DNA of 44,622 nt from Roseburia sp. (GCA_023664265.1 JAMPFV010000017.1:1-44622); one strand, 5' to 3'; shown: positions 32,880-42,083, numbered from the stretch's first letter. Made by a program: numbers and translations. Notes: a model not told the origin generated them from the letters alone.

Positions 32880-33952
32880 GCCTTCTCCTTTCCACTCTCT
32901 TCCCTCAGCCAGCTCTCCAGAAAGCCGATGGTCTCCGCCATCTCCGCCTCCGTTCCGATGGAGATGCGCATATAATTGTCGATGCGCGGCTTCTCCCAAT
33001 ACCTCACATAAATCTCCCGCGCCCGCAGCGCCTCGAAAATCCGCTTCGCGGGAACGCTTTTGTGCGTCGCAAAGACAAAATTGGTCTTGGAATCGGTGAC
33101 GGCAAACCCGAGCCGCCCAAGCGCCTCCTTGGTGTGCTCCCGCGTCGCGACCACCTTGTCCGTAATCTCCTGAAAGTATTTCTCGTCCGCAACCGAGGCC
33201 ACACCGGCGGCAATCGCGGCCGCGTTCATCGTGTACGAGTTGAAGGAGAACTTCACGTCCCGCAGATACCCGATCAGCTTCGCGCTTCCCATCGCATACC
33301 CGATGCGCATCCCCGCAAGCGCGCGCGATTTGGAGAAGGTCTGCACCACCAGCAGATTGTCATATTTCCCAATCAGCGGCACACAGCTCACACCGCCGAA
33401 ATCCACATAGGCCTCGTCGATGATCACCACCGAATCGGGATTGGCGCGTATGATTTCCTCCAAAACCGACACGTCCGTCATAATCCCTGTGGGCGCGTTC
33501 GGGTTCGCGATTACAATACCGCCGTTCTCCCTCAGGTAATCCTCCTTCACCAGCAGGAAATTCTCGTCCAGCGGCTGACATTCATACGGGATTCTGTATA
33601 AATCCGCCCATACGTCATAAAATGAATATGTGATATCCGGAAACAATATGGGTTTGCCGGAATTGAAAAATGTCAGAAAGGACATGGCCAGCACATCATC
33701 CGAGCCGACCCCCACGAACACCTGCGCCTCCGACAGGCCGTGACGCTGTGCGAGCGCCCTCACCAGCACGGACACGTCCGGATCGGGATACTTGCGCAGC
33801 ACGTCGCCGTCAAATCGGTGCAGCGCCGCCTCGACCTGCGGCGAGGGCGGATAAGGACACTCGTTGGTGTTGAGCTTAATGACATTTTTGTTCTGCGGCT
33901 GTTCCCCCGCCTGATAGGGCACCACCCTGCGCACATTGTTCTCCCAGTTCAT
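32876..33952 (-). CDS. hisC: Histidinol-phosphate aminotransferase
   Basis: A PLP-dependent class II-type aminotransferase of 358 residues. The Schiff-base lysine is Lys208 (TFSKSRALAGMRIGY); the NPNAPTG and IIDEAYVDF motifs that contact PLP are present. It acts in histidine synthesis and may also serve aromatic amino acids; no other his genes are nearby. The start at 33952 (MNWENN) has GGGGAT close upstream. First gene of a five-gene operon. Confidence 0.92.
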   Translation of the reverse strand: MNWENNVRRVVPYQAGEQPQNKNVIKLNTNECPYPPSPQVEAALHRFDGDVLRKYPDPDVSVLVRALAQRHGLSEAQVFVGVGSDDVLAMSFLTFFNSGKPILFPDITYSFYDVWADLYRIPYECQPLDENFLLVKEDYLRENGGIVIANPNAPTGIMTDVSVLEEIIRANPDSVVIIDEAYVDFGGVSCVPLIGKYDNLLVVQTFSKSRALAGMRIGYAMGSAKLIGYLRDVKFSFNSYTMNAAAIAAGVASVADEKYFQEITDKVVATREHTKEALGRLGFAVTDSKTNFVFATHKSVPAKRIFEALRAREIYVRYWEKPRIDNYMRISIGTEAEMAETIGFLESWLREESGKEKA

Positions 33953-34036
33953 ATTATCCCCATGCCTTTCCATAACCTGCAGACCTTGAGCCGCAGATTT
34001 ATTATGATAATCGGTTCATTTATTGCAGTCCCAAAC

Positions 34037-34065
34037 AGTTTAGCAGAAATTACCAAATAATGCAA
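34037..34065 (-). promoter_or_regulatory. Promoter of the hisC-popT-methyltransferase-hslO-nadE operon
   Basis: Minus strand TTGCAT (complement of 34060-34065), 17 bases, TAAACT (complement of 34037-34042), each four of six consensus positions. Confidence 0.5.
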
Positions 34066-34083
34066 TCTTTGTCCGCAAGTTGT

Positions 34084-34112
34084 TGACTACCGCGCCGTTT
34101 CATTCTAAGATG
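34084..34112 (+). promoter_or_regulatory. Promoter of the DUF6020 gene
   Basis: TTGACT (34084-34089), 17 bases, TAAGAT (34107-34112), 41 bases before the ATG and back to back with the hisC promoter. Confidence 0.65.
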
Positions 34113-34153
34113 ATACATAGAAACACTATAAAATCAGAAAAACGGAGGACATT

Positions 34154-35917
34154 ATGCGCCTGTTTAAAATATTTTTCAAAAGCTTTTTATCCCTTTTCGC
34201 CGTGATGCGGATGAGCGGTATGCAGCCCGCAAACCCGCTCTCCCTTGTTCTCTTCGCCGTGTTTCTCTACGTGTTTGCACAGCTTCAGGAGGAGCGCTTT
34301 GAGGGCCGCGTCTCCATGGCGGATTCCGCGCTCTCCTGCATTTTGGGCGTGCTGTTCTCGATGTTCACGCTGGCCGTGTGCCACCCGGACATACTCACCG
34401 GCTTCACAAGTCCCCTTTTTTGCCTGATCCTTCTCGCGCTGACCGCCTTTGGGCTTTTCACGATATACTATCATCTGGTCGCGTGGCTCTTACAGGCAAG
34501 CGGGCTGATCACCCTCACGGGCGCCGCCTACCAGCGTCCGTGGCTCCCCTGCATCACCGTCGTGCTGTGCCTGCTCTGCTGGCTGCCGCATTTTCTCTAT
34601 CAATACCCGGGGGTGATGACGCCCGACAGCATCAATCAGTATGCGCAGATTCTCGGCGTTTATGAGCTGAGCAACCATCACTCCGTGATACACACGCTGC
34701 TGCTCGGGATGTTCTACCGTATCGGCCTGTATTTTACGGGCGACGTTTCTTTCGGGCTTGCCCTGTGCACGCTCACACAGATGCTTTTTATGGCGCTGGT
34801 GGCGGGATATGTTGTCAGAACGCTGCAGAAGGCGGACGTCATCTTCCCCGTAATCCTCGCGGTCATCGGCTTCTACGCCCTGATGCCCTATCACGGGGCC
34901 TACGCGGTCACACTGTGGAAGGACATCCCTTTTGCCGGCGCCATGACGCTCTTCTGCGCGGCGCTGCTGCGCTTTCTGCTGCGCCCGAAATCAGGACTGC
35001 TGCACTCCAACCCGCAGAAGCTTGCCGTCAGTGAGTATTTTACACTGCTGCTGCCGTATGTCTTTTCGGGTATTATGATCAGCCTGCTGCGCACCAACGG
35101 CTGGTACGCGTTTCTGGCCACACTGCCGTTTATTCTGTTTATTTACAGGAAAAACTGGAGGCTGATGATACCCGTGCATCTGATCATACTGCTTTTCGTG
35201 CTTTTTGTGAAGTATCCGTGCATGAATATCTATGAGATTAAGCAGGCGGATTTCGTCGAGTCGCTGTCCGTCCCGCTCCAACAGATTGCGTGCGTGGTGG
35301 CGAGTGGAGAGTCCCTGACACAGGAGGAGTGGGATTTTGTCGGCAGCATGATGGATTTGGAACAGGTGCCCGCGCAGTACCGGCCGGATGTGTCGGACAA
35401 CATCAAAAACCTTGTCCGTCAAAAGAATCCCGACTATCTTGAAACGCACAAATCCGCGTTCTTCAAGACATGGCTTTCTATCGGCCTTGCGCACCCCAAG
35501 TCCTACTTTGACGCCTATGTGGCCCAGACAAAGGGCTACTGGTATCCCGACGTATCCTATACGGTCGGGCTTGATGAGGGCATTTACCCCAACGAATTCG
35601 GTCTGACGTGGCAGCCGATTCTGCGCGGAGGCCCTGTGGTAAAAATCCGGGAAATTCTCTTTAAGCTGCATGAGCTGTTTCCCTTATACGGCGCGCTCTG
35701 GAGCATGGGGATGCTGTTCTGGGTGATTTTAGTCATCGCCGCCGTCTGTCTGCGGACAGGGGAGGTGGAGAAGGCGCTTGTCTGCCTGCCCTGCATCGCG
35801 CTGGTTCTGACGCTGTGCATTGCCGCGCCGGTCGCCACGGAATTCCGCTACGCATACCCGCTGTTCTACGGGCTGCCCCTCTTTCTCGTGGCGCCGTTTG
35901 TCCAATCGGAGGGATAA
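34154..35917 (+). CDS. DUF6020-type polytopic membrane protein, glycosyltransferase-like
   Basis: A 587-residue protein with about twelve transmembrane helices and a central outward loop. YPGVMTPDSINQYAQ followed by NHHSVIHTLL resembles the acidic loop and His patch of GT-C-fold lipid-linked glycosyltransferases, and the family is annotated as DUF6020. It probably uses a polyprenyl-linked sugar to modify a surface polymer; the acceptor is unknown. GGAGG eight bases before the ATG. Placed next to popT, which recycles the lipid carrier, but on the opposite strand. Confidence 0.78.
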   Translation: MRLFKIFFKSFLSLFAVMRMSGMQPANPLSLVLFAVFLYVFAQLQEERFEGRVSMADSALSCILGVLFSMFTLAVCHPDILTGFTSPLFCLILLALTAFGLFTIYYHLVAWLLQASGLITLTGAAYQRPWLPCITVVLCLLCWLPHFLYQYPGVMTPDSINQYAQILGVYELSNHHSVIHTLLLGMFYRIGLYFTGDVSFGLALCTLTQMLFMALVAGYVVRTLQKADVIFPVILAVIGFYALMPYHGAYAVTLWKDIPFAGAMTLFCAALLRFLLRPKSGLLHSNPQKLAVSEYFTLLLPYVFSGIMISLLRTNGWYAFLATLPFILFIYRKNWRLMIPVHLIILLFVLFVKYPCMNIYEIKQADFVESLSVPLQQIACVVASGESLTQEEWDFVGSMMDLEQVPAQYRPDVSDNIKNLVRQKNPDYLETHKSAFFKTWLSIGLAHPKSYFDAYVAQTKGYWYPDVSYTVGLDEGIYPNEFGLTWQPILRGGPVVKIREILFKLHELFPLYGALWSMGMLFWVILVIAAVCLRTGEVEKALVCLPCIALVLTLCIAAPVATEFRYAYPLFYGLPLFLVAPFVQSEG

Positions 35918-35933
35918 CCGTATCACAATCGTA

Positions 35934-37001
35934 TCAATAGAGCGTCTCGACATTGCAGATTTCATTGTCCACAACGTCAAAGGCGATGATATTCTCCGCC
36001 GTTCGGTGGTGCGCCATATAGTAGCGCCCGTCTATCTGCGTGATATAATAGGGCGTCCCGCCGCTTATGCCAAACGCGGCGTAGACGTCCTCATACGCGC
36101 CGTCGGCAAGCCCGCCAAGCTCCTTACAGCGGACGATCGTGGCAAAGTCCTGATTCTCGCGATTGTCCGTGGAGACGGTGATGTAATAATAATCCTGTAT
36201 CCGCGTAAGCTGCACCATTCCCGCAAGCGCGTCCGGCACCGCATAGGTCTCAACAATCTCAAAGGCCTCTCCGCTCTCGCTTAGCGCCGTCCTGATTATC
36301 TTTTGGTTGTTGTGCCCCGAGACAAAGCAGATGCCCTCCTCCGTCAGGGTGAAGGAGCGCACATACACGCCGTAGAGCTCCTCGAGCTTCAAGACTTTCT
36401 CTATGTAGAGGTACGCGCCGTCTCTTTTCAGGAAATACATCTCCCCCGTAATCGAGCTCCACGCCAAAAATGTCCTGCTCTTTGCATCATACTGTACATA
36501 GTGGGGCTTTAAGCCGATATTGTCCAGCGTCTGCGTGTGGGCGTAGCCGTCCGCCGTCCTTTGAAAGACCAGCAGGCGGTTGTTCTCGGTATCATCCGCC
36601 ACCAGCAGCTCCCCGTCCGAGGCAATCGTATGCGCGTAATGCACCTCGTCGGTCAGCACCCGCCACTCCGTCAGAGGTGCGCCGAGCGTGTCAGAGTAGA
36701 TAATCTGGTCATGGTAGCAATCCGCTATAAAGTAAGTGCCGCCTACCTTGGTGATGTAGGTCGCGACGTTCAGCGTCTCCTGTGTGTTCTTCCTGTTCAA
36801 TGCCTGCGGATTGGCAATCACGCCCTCGTATTCCCCGGCCGAATCCGCATCCGCAGACTCCGACCATGCGCTGTCCGCCGCCCAAGCGTCCTGCACGGCT
36901 TCCTCCTGCGCGCCCGTCTCCGACGCTACGCTCGCACAGCCTGTGCCGGAAAGCCCCAGCAGGATGATGATTCCAATACAGATGGTTCTTTTGTTTCTCA
37001 T
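35934..37001 (-). CDS. Lipoprotein with beta-propeller-like repeats
   Basis: A signal peptide with lipobox SGTGC (Cys22) leads into an acidic Ala/Asp/Ser linker (25-60) and about 290 residues of repeated strands of the type TYFIADCYHDQIIY, GELLVADDTENNRLLVF and GICFVSGHNNQKII, as in NHL or SMP-30-like propellers. No catalytic motif is visible, so a binding or scaffold role outside the cell is likely. GGAAG gives the ribosome site. It converges on the DUF6020 gene with 16 bases between stops. Confidence 0.75.
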   Translation of the reverse strand: MRNKRTICIGIIILLGLSGTGCASVASETGAQEEAVQDAWAADSAWSESADADSAGEYEGVIANPQALNRKNTQETLNVATYITKVGGTYFIADCYHDQIIYSDTLGAPLTEWRVLTDEVHYAHTIASDGELLVADDTENNRLLVFQRTADGYAHTQTLDNIGLKPHYVQYDAKSRTFLAWSSITGEMYFLKRDGAYLYIEKVLKLEELYGVYVRSFTLTEEGICFVSGHNNQKIIRTALSESGEAFEIVETYAVPDALAGMVQLTRIQDYYYITVSTDNRENQDFATIVRCKELGGLADGAYEDVYAAFGISGGTPYYITQIDGRYYMAHHRTAENIIAFDVVDNEICNVETLY

Positions 37002-37034
37002 ATGCTTCTTCCTGTTGTCTTTTTCGGTACGCGT

Positions 37035-37664
37035 TTACAGCTCCAATGTCCTGATGCATTTCCTCAGGCAGTCCTTTAACGGCTGTAATTCATCCTTTAA
37101 ATACCAGTTATTCAGGGCTGTATTAAATTCCTCCGCATGATCCTTCCCGATGGTCAGCAGACCCTCCCCGTTTTCTATCAAAATCTTACTGGCGACCATT
37201 GTGGAGGTCCGTTTGTTTCCATCCCAAAACAATTGCTGCTTACAGGCGTATGCAAAATACTCCAGTGCCCTGTCAACAGGATCGGGGATCCCGTTTATCC
37301 GCTCGATTTCCCATAAAACCGCTTCCCTGATTGGAATATCCGGCATAAAATCGCCGACTCCGACCGCCCCTGTTCTCAATACGCCCCACTCAAGGCTTTC
37401 ATTTCTCGAGACATATTCGTTTACCTTACAAATATATTCCAGCGTCAGGGGGGCCTCTACCGAGTGAATAATGAATTTCCAACCGTCCCGAAGATTTAAA
37501 ACCGTCTGTATATCGTCCACGGATATTCCGCTGACCACAGCGCCGTCAATAATAGTCTGCGTCTGCGGAAAGGTCACATTGCAGCCTTCTATATAAGCCG
37601 TATTAAATATAAGCTCCGTAAAGGTTTTCTTCGCCAAAAAAATATTCTGCTGCCTTGTAAGCAT
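37035..37664 (-). CDS. Fic/Doc-family protein lacking the catalytic histidine
   Basis: A 209-residue Fic-fold protein. The signature loop reads QQLFWDGNKRTS (143-154), so the His of HxFxxGNxR is Gln144, while Phe146, Gly149, Asn150, Lys151 and Arg152 of the Doc-like variant remain. Near the N-terminus TAYIEG (22-27) fits the S/TxxxEG/N inhibitory-helix motif that blocks the ATP site in autoinhibited Fic enzymes. The His abstracts the target hydroxyl proton in AMPylating and phosphorylating Fic proteins, so this one is either inactive, de-AMPylating or mechanistically different. No separate antitoxin gene is adjacent. Confidence 0.85.
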   Translation of the reverse strand: MLTRQQNIFLAKKTFTELIFNTAYIEGCNVTFPQTQTIIDGAVVSGISVDDIQTVLNLRDGWKFIIHSVEAPLTLEYICKVNEYVSRNESLEWGVLRTGAVGVGDFMPDIPIREAVLWEIERINGIPDPVDRALEYFAYACKQQLFWDGNKRTSTMVASKILIENGEGLLTIGKDHAEEFNTALNNWYLKDELQPLKDCLRKCIRTLEL

Positions 37665-37788
37665 CGATATCCCCCCCGATCATTCCGCGCCCGACGGCTA
37701 TTGTATTTTTACTTCCAATATATTTATATTCCGGAACATCTTTCCACTTATTATAACAGCAGCCGTAAGCTTTTCGCAACCTTCAAAT

Positions 37789-38526
37789 TCACGATCCGGC
37801 CTGACGGATTTTTATCATCCTTGCGCGCAAAATTTTCTTCCGGATTTTCAGCATCTGCTTGTCAATCTTGCGCACGGACTTCGCGCACTTGAGAAATTCC
37901 TCCTCCACCTCCGACAAATCGTCGCCATTTACCTCTTTATAAATAAAATGATGCTCTATATCCGACCAGAAGTCCATCGCCTGCGTGCGAATCTGTATCT
38001 CAACCTTTACGGAATCCGGCTCCTGCCCTGCCAAGCGGACAAACGGCACCTTCAAAATCAGGTGAAGGCTCTGATAGCCGCTCGCCTTGGGCTTCTTCAC
38101 ATAGTCCTTGAGCTTGACAAACTCGTACTCCGGCATCCCCAGCAGGATGTCCGCAAGCTTGTATACATCATCCAGAAAAAAACAGACCGCACGGACGCCC
38201 GCAATGTCGTTGAGCCGCTCGCGGGCCGTCTGCCTGTTGATTTCATAGTTCTTGTCTATCATCTTGTCGAGACAGCTTTGAGGGGATTTGACCCTGCTGT
38301 CGATGCTCTTGATGAATTTCCGCCCCATCCGCCTAGACAGCTCATCGTTGATCTGCTCCAGCTTCGCGCGGATGCTCCCGCACGCCGCCTCGTAGGGCGC
38401 TCGAAAGCTCTCGCTGCCCACCGCCGTAAGGAACAGGGCGCATTCATTGTTATACCCGACAGCCATATCCCCGCCATACTGCCCGTCCGTCTCGTTCTTT
38501 TCCTCGTTTTTATCATTTACAACCAT
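37789..38526 (-). CDS. Small alarmone synthetase, (p)ppGpp synthetase RelQ-like
   Basis: A 245-residue single-domain RelA/SpoT-type synthetase without the HD hydrolase or regulatory domains of Rel. The fold core is clear: INDIAG-type GVRAVCFFLDDVY, KPKASGYQSLHLIL and VEIQIRTQAMDFWSDIEHHFIYK. It transfers pyrophosphate from ATP to GTP or GDP. The start is uncertain; 38526 (MVVNDKN) is used because readings further upstream begin with GTG and have no ribosome site. A C-terminal basic tail (KKILRARMIKIRQ) may aid oligomer formation. Confidence 0.85.
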   Translation of the reverse strand: MVVNDKNEEKNETDGQYGGDMAVGYNNECALFLTAVGSESFRAPYEAACGSIRAKLEQINDELSRRMGRKFIKSIDSRVKSPQSCLDKMIDKNYEINRQTARERLNDIAGVRAVCFFLDDVYKLADILLGMPEYEFVKLKDYVKKPKASGYQSLHLILKVPFVRLAGQEPDSVKVEIQIRTQAMDFWSDIEHHFIYKEVNGDDLSEVEEEFLKCAKSVRKIDKQMLKIRKKILRARMIKIRQAGS

Positions 38527-38680
38527 CACAATACCTGACCATATCCTTATTTCCGCAGGCGGGCCAAATTCCGACACGCCGGAGTGTAAGCGCCTGATAA
38601 AAGCGCCTTATACAAATATATCTCCCCAAAATCATAAATATTACCACATTTTTATGAAAATTAAAGAAATTTTTCGATGA

Positions 38681-38709
38681 TTGAAAAAGTCTTCTCATCA
38701 TGCTACAAT
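38681..38709 (+). promoter_or_regulatory. Promoter of the small membrane-anchored protein gene
   Basis: TTGAAA (38681-38686), 17 bases, TACAAT (38704-38709), 55 bases before the ATG at 38765. Confidence 0.75.
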
Positions 38710-38764
38710 AAATGCGTTTACGCACACATTGAATTTACCGGCAAAGCCGGAGTGGAGGATACGG

Positions 38765-39187
38765 ATGAAGCGCTATAAACAAAAAATATTCATACTTATT
38801 CTTATTACCTTTCTGTCGGGAATACTGCTCCTGATGCGCCGTGACAATACGCCGGCCGAGCCTGACTACGGCTCCTTTACGCCGGACAAGTCCTACAGTT
38901 GGGACAACACCTACTACGCGGTGCAAGAGGTTGAGAGGGACACGGAGAACGAGGTCAATATGATCAAGGTCTGCATTTACGAGACCGCCTCCGACCGGCT
39001 CGTGTTCTCCTTTTATCCCGCAAGAGCGAGAGATTTTTGGGGCATCTGCTGGGAAAATGACACCTACAATATCTGGACGCAGTCCGCTGATGTCGGCATT
39101 GACTGTTACCGCTGCGACAATGCGCAGTGGCTCTTGGACGAGGCCGCGCAGCGTCCGGACTATATTATTTCCAAATATGATGATTAA
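38765..39187 (+). CDS. Small membrane-anchored protein of unknown function
   Basis: A 140-residue protein with an N-terminal helix (about 7-24) as signal anchor and an outer domain of about 110 residues rich in Trp, Tyr and Asp (SYSWDNTYYAVQEVERD, FWGICWENDTYNIWTQSADVG). The pattern resembles short secreted domains common in Clostridia, with no known activity. The start has GTGGAGG upstream; the longer frame from 38681 would begin inside the promoter. Confidence 0.65.
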   Translation: MKRYKQKIFILILITFLSGILLLMRRDNTPAEPDYGSFTPDKSYSWDNTYYAVQEVERDTENEVNMIKVCIYETASDRLVFSFYPARARDFWGICWENDTYNIWTQSADVGIDCYRCDNAQWLLDEAAQRPDYIISKYDD

Positions 39188-39273
39188 GCTTCCCCGCGGT
39201 TGGCCGTCCCCTGTTGCATAATTTTATGAGGTTCCAAATATATTTAGGAAAAAGGGGAATTTGAGGACTTCTT

Positions 39274-40137
39274 ATGCTTGGGAAAAGTAATAAAAAAGGA
39301 ACTGACGCTGATGCCGAGACAAGCGGCGTGCTGATTCGGTATATTCGGGAGCTCAACGATTATCTGCATGAAAAGAAGCTGTCCAAAAAAGCGGCTGCGC
39401 TCATGTCCGCGGTTCTGGTGCTTGCAGGGCTTTTGGGGGTAAAATTCAACACGGACGGCGCACTCCTGCCCACCGGCGCGGCCGTCGGAAAGCGCGAGCT
39501 GCCGATATACTGTGTACAGACCGACGAGCCGAAAATCGCACTGACCTTTGACGCGGCGTGGGGCAATGAGGACACGCGAAAGATTATGGAAATCCTGAAG
39601 AAGCATGATGTGAAGGTGACCTTCTTTATGACGGGGGGATGGGTTTCCTCCTACCCCGACGACGTAAAGTACATCCTCTCCGAGGGGCATGACCTCGGAA
39701 ATCACAGCGAGAACCACAAGAATATGAGCCAACTGTCCGATTCCGAAAAGAAACAGGAGCTGATGTCCGTCCACGACAAGGTAAAGCAGCTTACGGGCTA
39801 CGACATGTTCCTCTTCCGCCCACCGTATGGCGACTACGACAATGACGTGGTCAAAACCGCGGAAAAATGCGGCTATTACACCATTCAGTGGGACGTGGAT
39901 TCTCTTGACTGGAAGGACTATGGCACGGACTCCATCATCAAGACCGTCACGCAGAATAAGCACCTTGGCAACGGCAGCATCATTCTCTGCCACAATGGCG
40001 CGAAGTACACGGCGGAGGCTCTCGATACGCTGATCACCACCCTGCAGGACGCGGGATATACCTTTGTGCCGCTCTCGGAGCTGATTATCCGCGAGAACTA
40101 CCATATGGACAACGAGGGGCGGCAGATTGCGGATTAG
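39274..40137 (+). CDS. Membrane-anchored polysaccharide deacetylase (CE4 / NodB)
   Basis: A cytoplasmic N-terminus, one transmembrane helix (about 39-57) and a NodB domain (about 85-275). The metal and catalytic motifs are TFDAAWG (Asp93, where the family often has TFDDG), HSENH (His144, His148), RPPYGDYD and LCHNG (His240). TFDAAW is the form seen in PdaB-like deacetylases of spore formers. It should remove acetyl groups from peptidoglycan or another GlcNAc polymer outside the membrane. A strong terminator follows. Confidence 0.9.
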   Translation: MLGKSNKKGTDADAETSGVLIRYIRELNDYLHEKKLSKKAAALMSAVLVLAGLLGVKFNTDGALLPTGAAVGKRELPIYCVQTDEPKIALTFDAAWGNEDTRKIMEILKKHDVKVTFFMTGGWVSSYPDDVKYILSEGHDLGNHSENHKNMSQLSDSEKKQELMSVHDKVKQLTGYDMFLFRPPYGDYDNDVVKTAEKCGYYTIQWDVDSLDWKDYGTDSIIKTVTQNKHLGNGSIILCHNGAKYTAEALDTLITTLQDAGYTFVPLSELIIRENYHMDNEGRQIAD

Positions 40138-40165
40138 CCTTCCCGACAAGAGGAGCACTGTTAAA

Positions 40166-40196
40166 AGCCTGCATATTATCACTATGCGGGCTTTTT
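40166..40196 (+). terminator. Intrinsic terminator after the deacetylase gene
   Basis: AGCCTGCATA (40166-40175) and TATGCGGGCT (40183-40192) pair with one G-T wobble around a 7-base loop, followed by TTTTCTATTTTC. Confidence 0.9.
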
Positions 40197-40240
40197 CTAT
40201 TTTCATTCACATTGACAGTCAGATGTTCGTAAAATTTCGC

Positions 40241-40268
40241 TTGACATAGCCCTTTAAAGGGCTATAAT
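40241..40268 (+). promoter_or_regulatory. Consensus promoter with 20-base palindrome, reading antisense into the XRE gene
   Basis: TTGACA (40241-40246), a 16-base spacer and TATAAT (40263-40268). The spacer and box edges form a perfect palindrome at 40246-40265, arms ATAGCCCTTT and AAAGGGCTAT. Any transcript would run through the XRE gene in antisense and on toward the MBOAT/SGNH pair. The palindrome would let a dimeric repressor shut it off. Confidence 0.8.
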
Positions 40269-40272
40269 ATAG

Positions 40273-40485
40273 TTATCGGCAATTTTCCTGACATACAAAC
40301 TCCATGACATCTGATACATCGCAGTGCAAAATTGTACAAAGATTATCAATGGTAGCTGTACTTACAGGATTATTTTTGCGAAGCCGATCCAATTGTCCGG
40401 TACTGATATCATACGTTTTAATTAAATCATATTGTGATATCCCTTTGATTTTTAAGGTGCGCCATAATGGATTATATGTGATCAT
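40273..40485 (-). CDS. Small XRE/Cro-family helix-turn-helix regulator
   Basis: A 70-residue protein consisting only of a Cro/CI-type helix-turn-helix domain (about 6-66, GISQYDLIKTYDISTGQLDRLRKNNPVSTATIDNLCTILHCDVSDVMEF). AGGAG lies six bases before the ATG. It is AT-rich and placed between the two AAAGGGCTAT sites, so it is a good candidate to bind them and control the acylation genes at 40584-43406. Confidence 0.88.
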   Translation of the reverse strand: MITYNPLWRTLKIKGISQYDLIKTYDISTGQLDRLRKNNPVSTATIDNLCTILHCDVSDVMEFVCQENCR

Positions 40486-40544
40486 GTTGACTCCTCTCTT
40501 TTAACCATTTTGACGCATTTTTTTACAGAATAATATTGCCCGCA

Positions 40545-40554
40545 AAAGGGCTAT
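40545..40554 (+). promoter_or_regulatory. Second copy of the AAAGGGCTAT half-site
   Basis: The ten bases AAAGGGCTAT repeat one arm of the palindrome at 40246-40265 exactly, 30 bases ahead of the MBOAT start and just upstream of the XRE gene on its own strand. Confidence 0.5.
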
Positions 40555-40583
40555 GTGAGCTATACATATGAGGAGATGCGCAA

Positions 40584-42053
40584 ATGCTGTTTAATTCTTT
40601 GCAATTTTTAATTTTCTTCCCGCTTGTGACAAGCATTTATTTCGTTATTCCTCAACGTGCAAAATGCTTTTGGCTTCTTGCAGCAAGCTACTTTTTCTAT
40701 ATGTGTTGGAACCCCGTATATGCGATATTGCTTCTTTTTTCTACCATGGTTACCTATGCCGGCGGCTTATTGACAGAGCGTGCAAAGCCCAAAAACAAGA
40801 AGCGAGTCGTGATACTAAGCTTTGTGTTAAGTCTTCTCATCCTATTCTATTTCAAATACACAAATTTCATCCTTCTTACACTGGAATATATCTGTTCTTT
40901 ATTTCATGTGAAGTTGCATATTCCTACATATGATATCGTATTACCGGTGGGCATCTCATTTTATACATTTCAGGCCTTGGGCTATATAATAGATGTTTAC
41001 CGAAAAGATATTTATGCGGAGAAGAATTTCTTCCGATATGCTCTGTTTGTTTCCTTTTTCCCTCAATTGGTTGCCGGTCCCATTGAGCGTTCCAAAAATT
41101 TATTAAAACAACTATCCGAGCCGAAGAAATTTGATTTTGCATCAGCACGGGATGGCTTCTTCTTAATACTGTGGGGGTTCTTTTTAAAAATAGTCATAGC
41201 GGATCGGATTGCTCTGTTTGTAAACACGATTTATGGCAATTATGAAACCTACGGCGGATACTTCCTTATTGTTGCAACAATGCTTTTTGGAATACAGATT
41301 TATTGTGACTTCTATGGATACTCCACGATTGCAATGGGCGTAGCACAAATTCTGGGTATCCGTCTGATGGAAAACTTTAACGCACCTTATTTGTCCATAT
41401 CCGTAAACGAATTTTGGCGAAGATGGCATATATCACTGACCTCATGGTTCAGAGACTATCTCTACATTCCACTTGGCGGGAGCAGAAAAGGATATTTCAG
41501 AAAGCACTTGAATAAAATGATCGTATTTCTGATAAGCGGATTATGGCACGGTGCCGGATATAAATTTTTAATTTGGGGCGGATTAAACGGTCTTTATCAG
41601 GTTACAGGAGAGCTTCTGCAGCCTGTTCGCGAAAAGCTTGCCATACTCCTGCATTTGCATAAGGAAAACCTTAGTCACAAACTTCTTCAAATTATCAGTA
41701 CCTTTATATTTGTTGACTTTACATGGATTTTCTTTCGTGCAGATACTCTCAGAGACGCACTGAACATCATCAAACAAATGTTTGTAATTAAAAATCCCTG
41801 GATATTATTTGACGGCGCATTGTATGACTGTGGATTAGACAGAAAAAATTTTACTTTTCTGTTGATTTGTATTGGTATTCTCTTGTTCTCAGACTACTGT
41901 AAGCAAAAAGGCATACAACTCCGCATATTGATAGCTACACAGGACTATTGGTTTCGTTGGCTGTTCATTGTCTTTGCCATATGCTTTATACTCACCTTCG
42001 GTATATGGGGACCCGCTTACAATGAAGCTGATTTTATATATTTTCAATTTTAA
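40584..42053 (+). CDS. MBOAT-family O-acyltransferase, second copy (AlgI/DltB type)
   Basis: A 489-residue polytopic membrane enzyme with the family signatures FPQLVAGPIERS, NEFWRRWHISLTSWFRDYLYIPLGG and the invariant LWHG histidine (His322). It has the same domain order as the copy at 22129-23538 but is clearly diverged and its codons are much AT-richer, so it is more likely acquired than recently duplicated. It is followed 30 bases later by an SGNH-like partner. Confidence 0.93.
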   Translation: MLFNSLQFLIFFPLVTSIYFVIPQRAKCFWLLAASYFFYMCWNPVYAILLLFSTMVTYAGGLLTERAKPKNKKRVVILSFVLSLLILFYFKYTNFILLTLEYICSLFHVKLHIPTYDIVLPVGISFYTFQALGYIIDVYRKDIYAEKNFFRYALFVSFFPQLVAGPIERSKNLLKQLSEPKKFDFASARDGFFLILWGFFLKIVIADRIALFVNTIYGNYETYGGYFLIVATMLFGIQIYCDFYGYSTIAMGVAQILGIRLMENFNAPYLSISVNEFWRRWHISLTSWFRDYLYIPLGGSRKGYFRKHLNKMIVFLISGLWHGAGYKFLIWGGLNGLYQVTGELLQPVREKLAILLHLHKENLSHKLLQIISTFIFVDFTWIFFRADTLRDALNIIKQMFVIKNPWILFDGALYDCGLDRKNFTFLLICIGILLFSDYCKQKGIQLRILIATQDYWFRWLFIVFAICFILTFGIWGPAYNEADFIYFQF

Positions 42054-42083
42054 TAGTAATGCTGATAAAACGGGGTGGACGCA

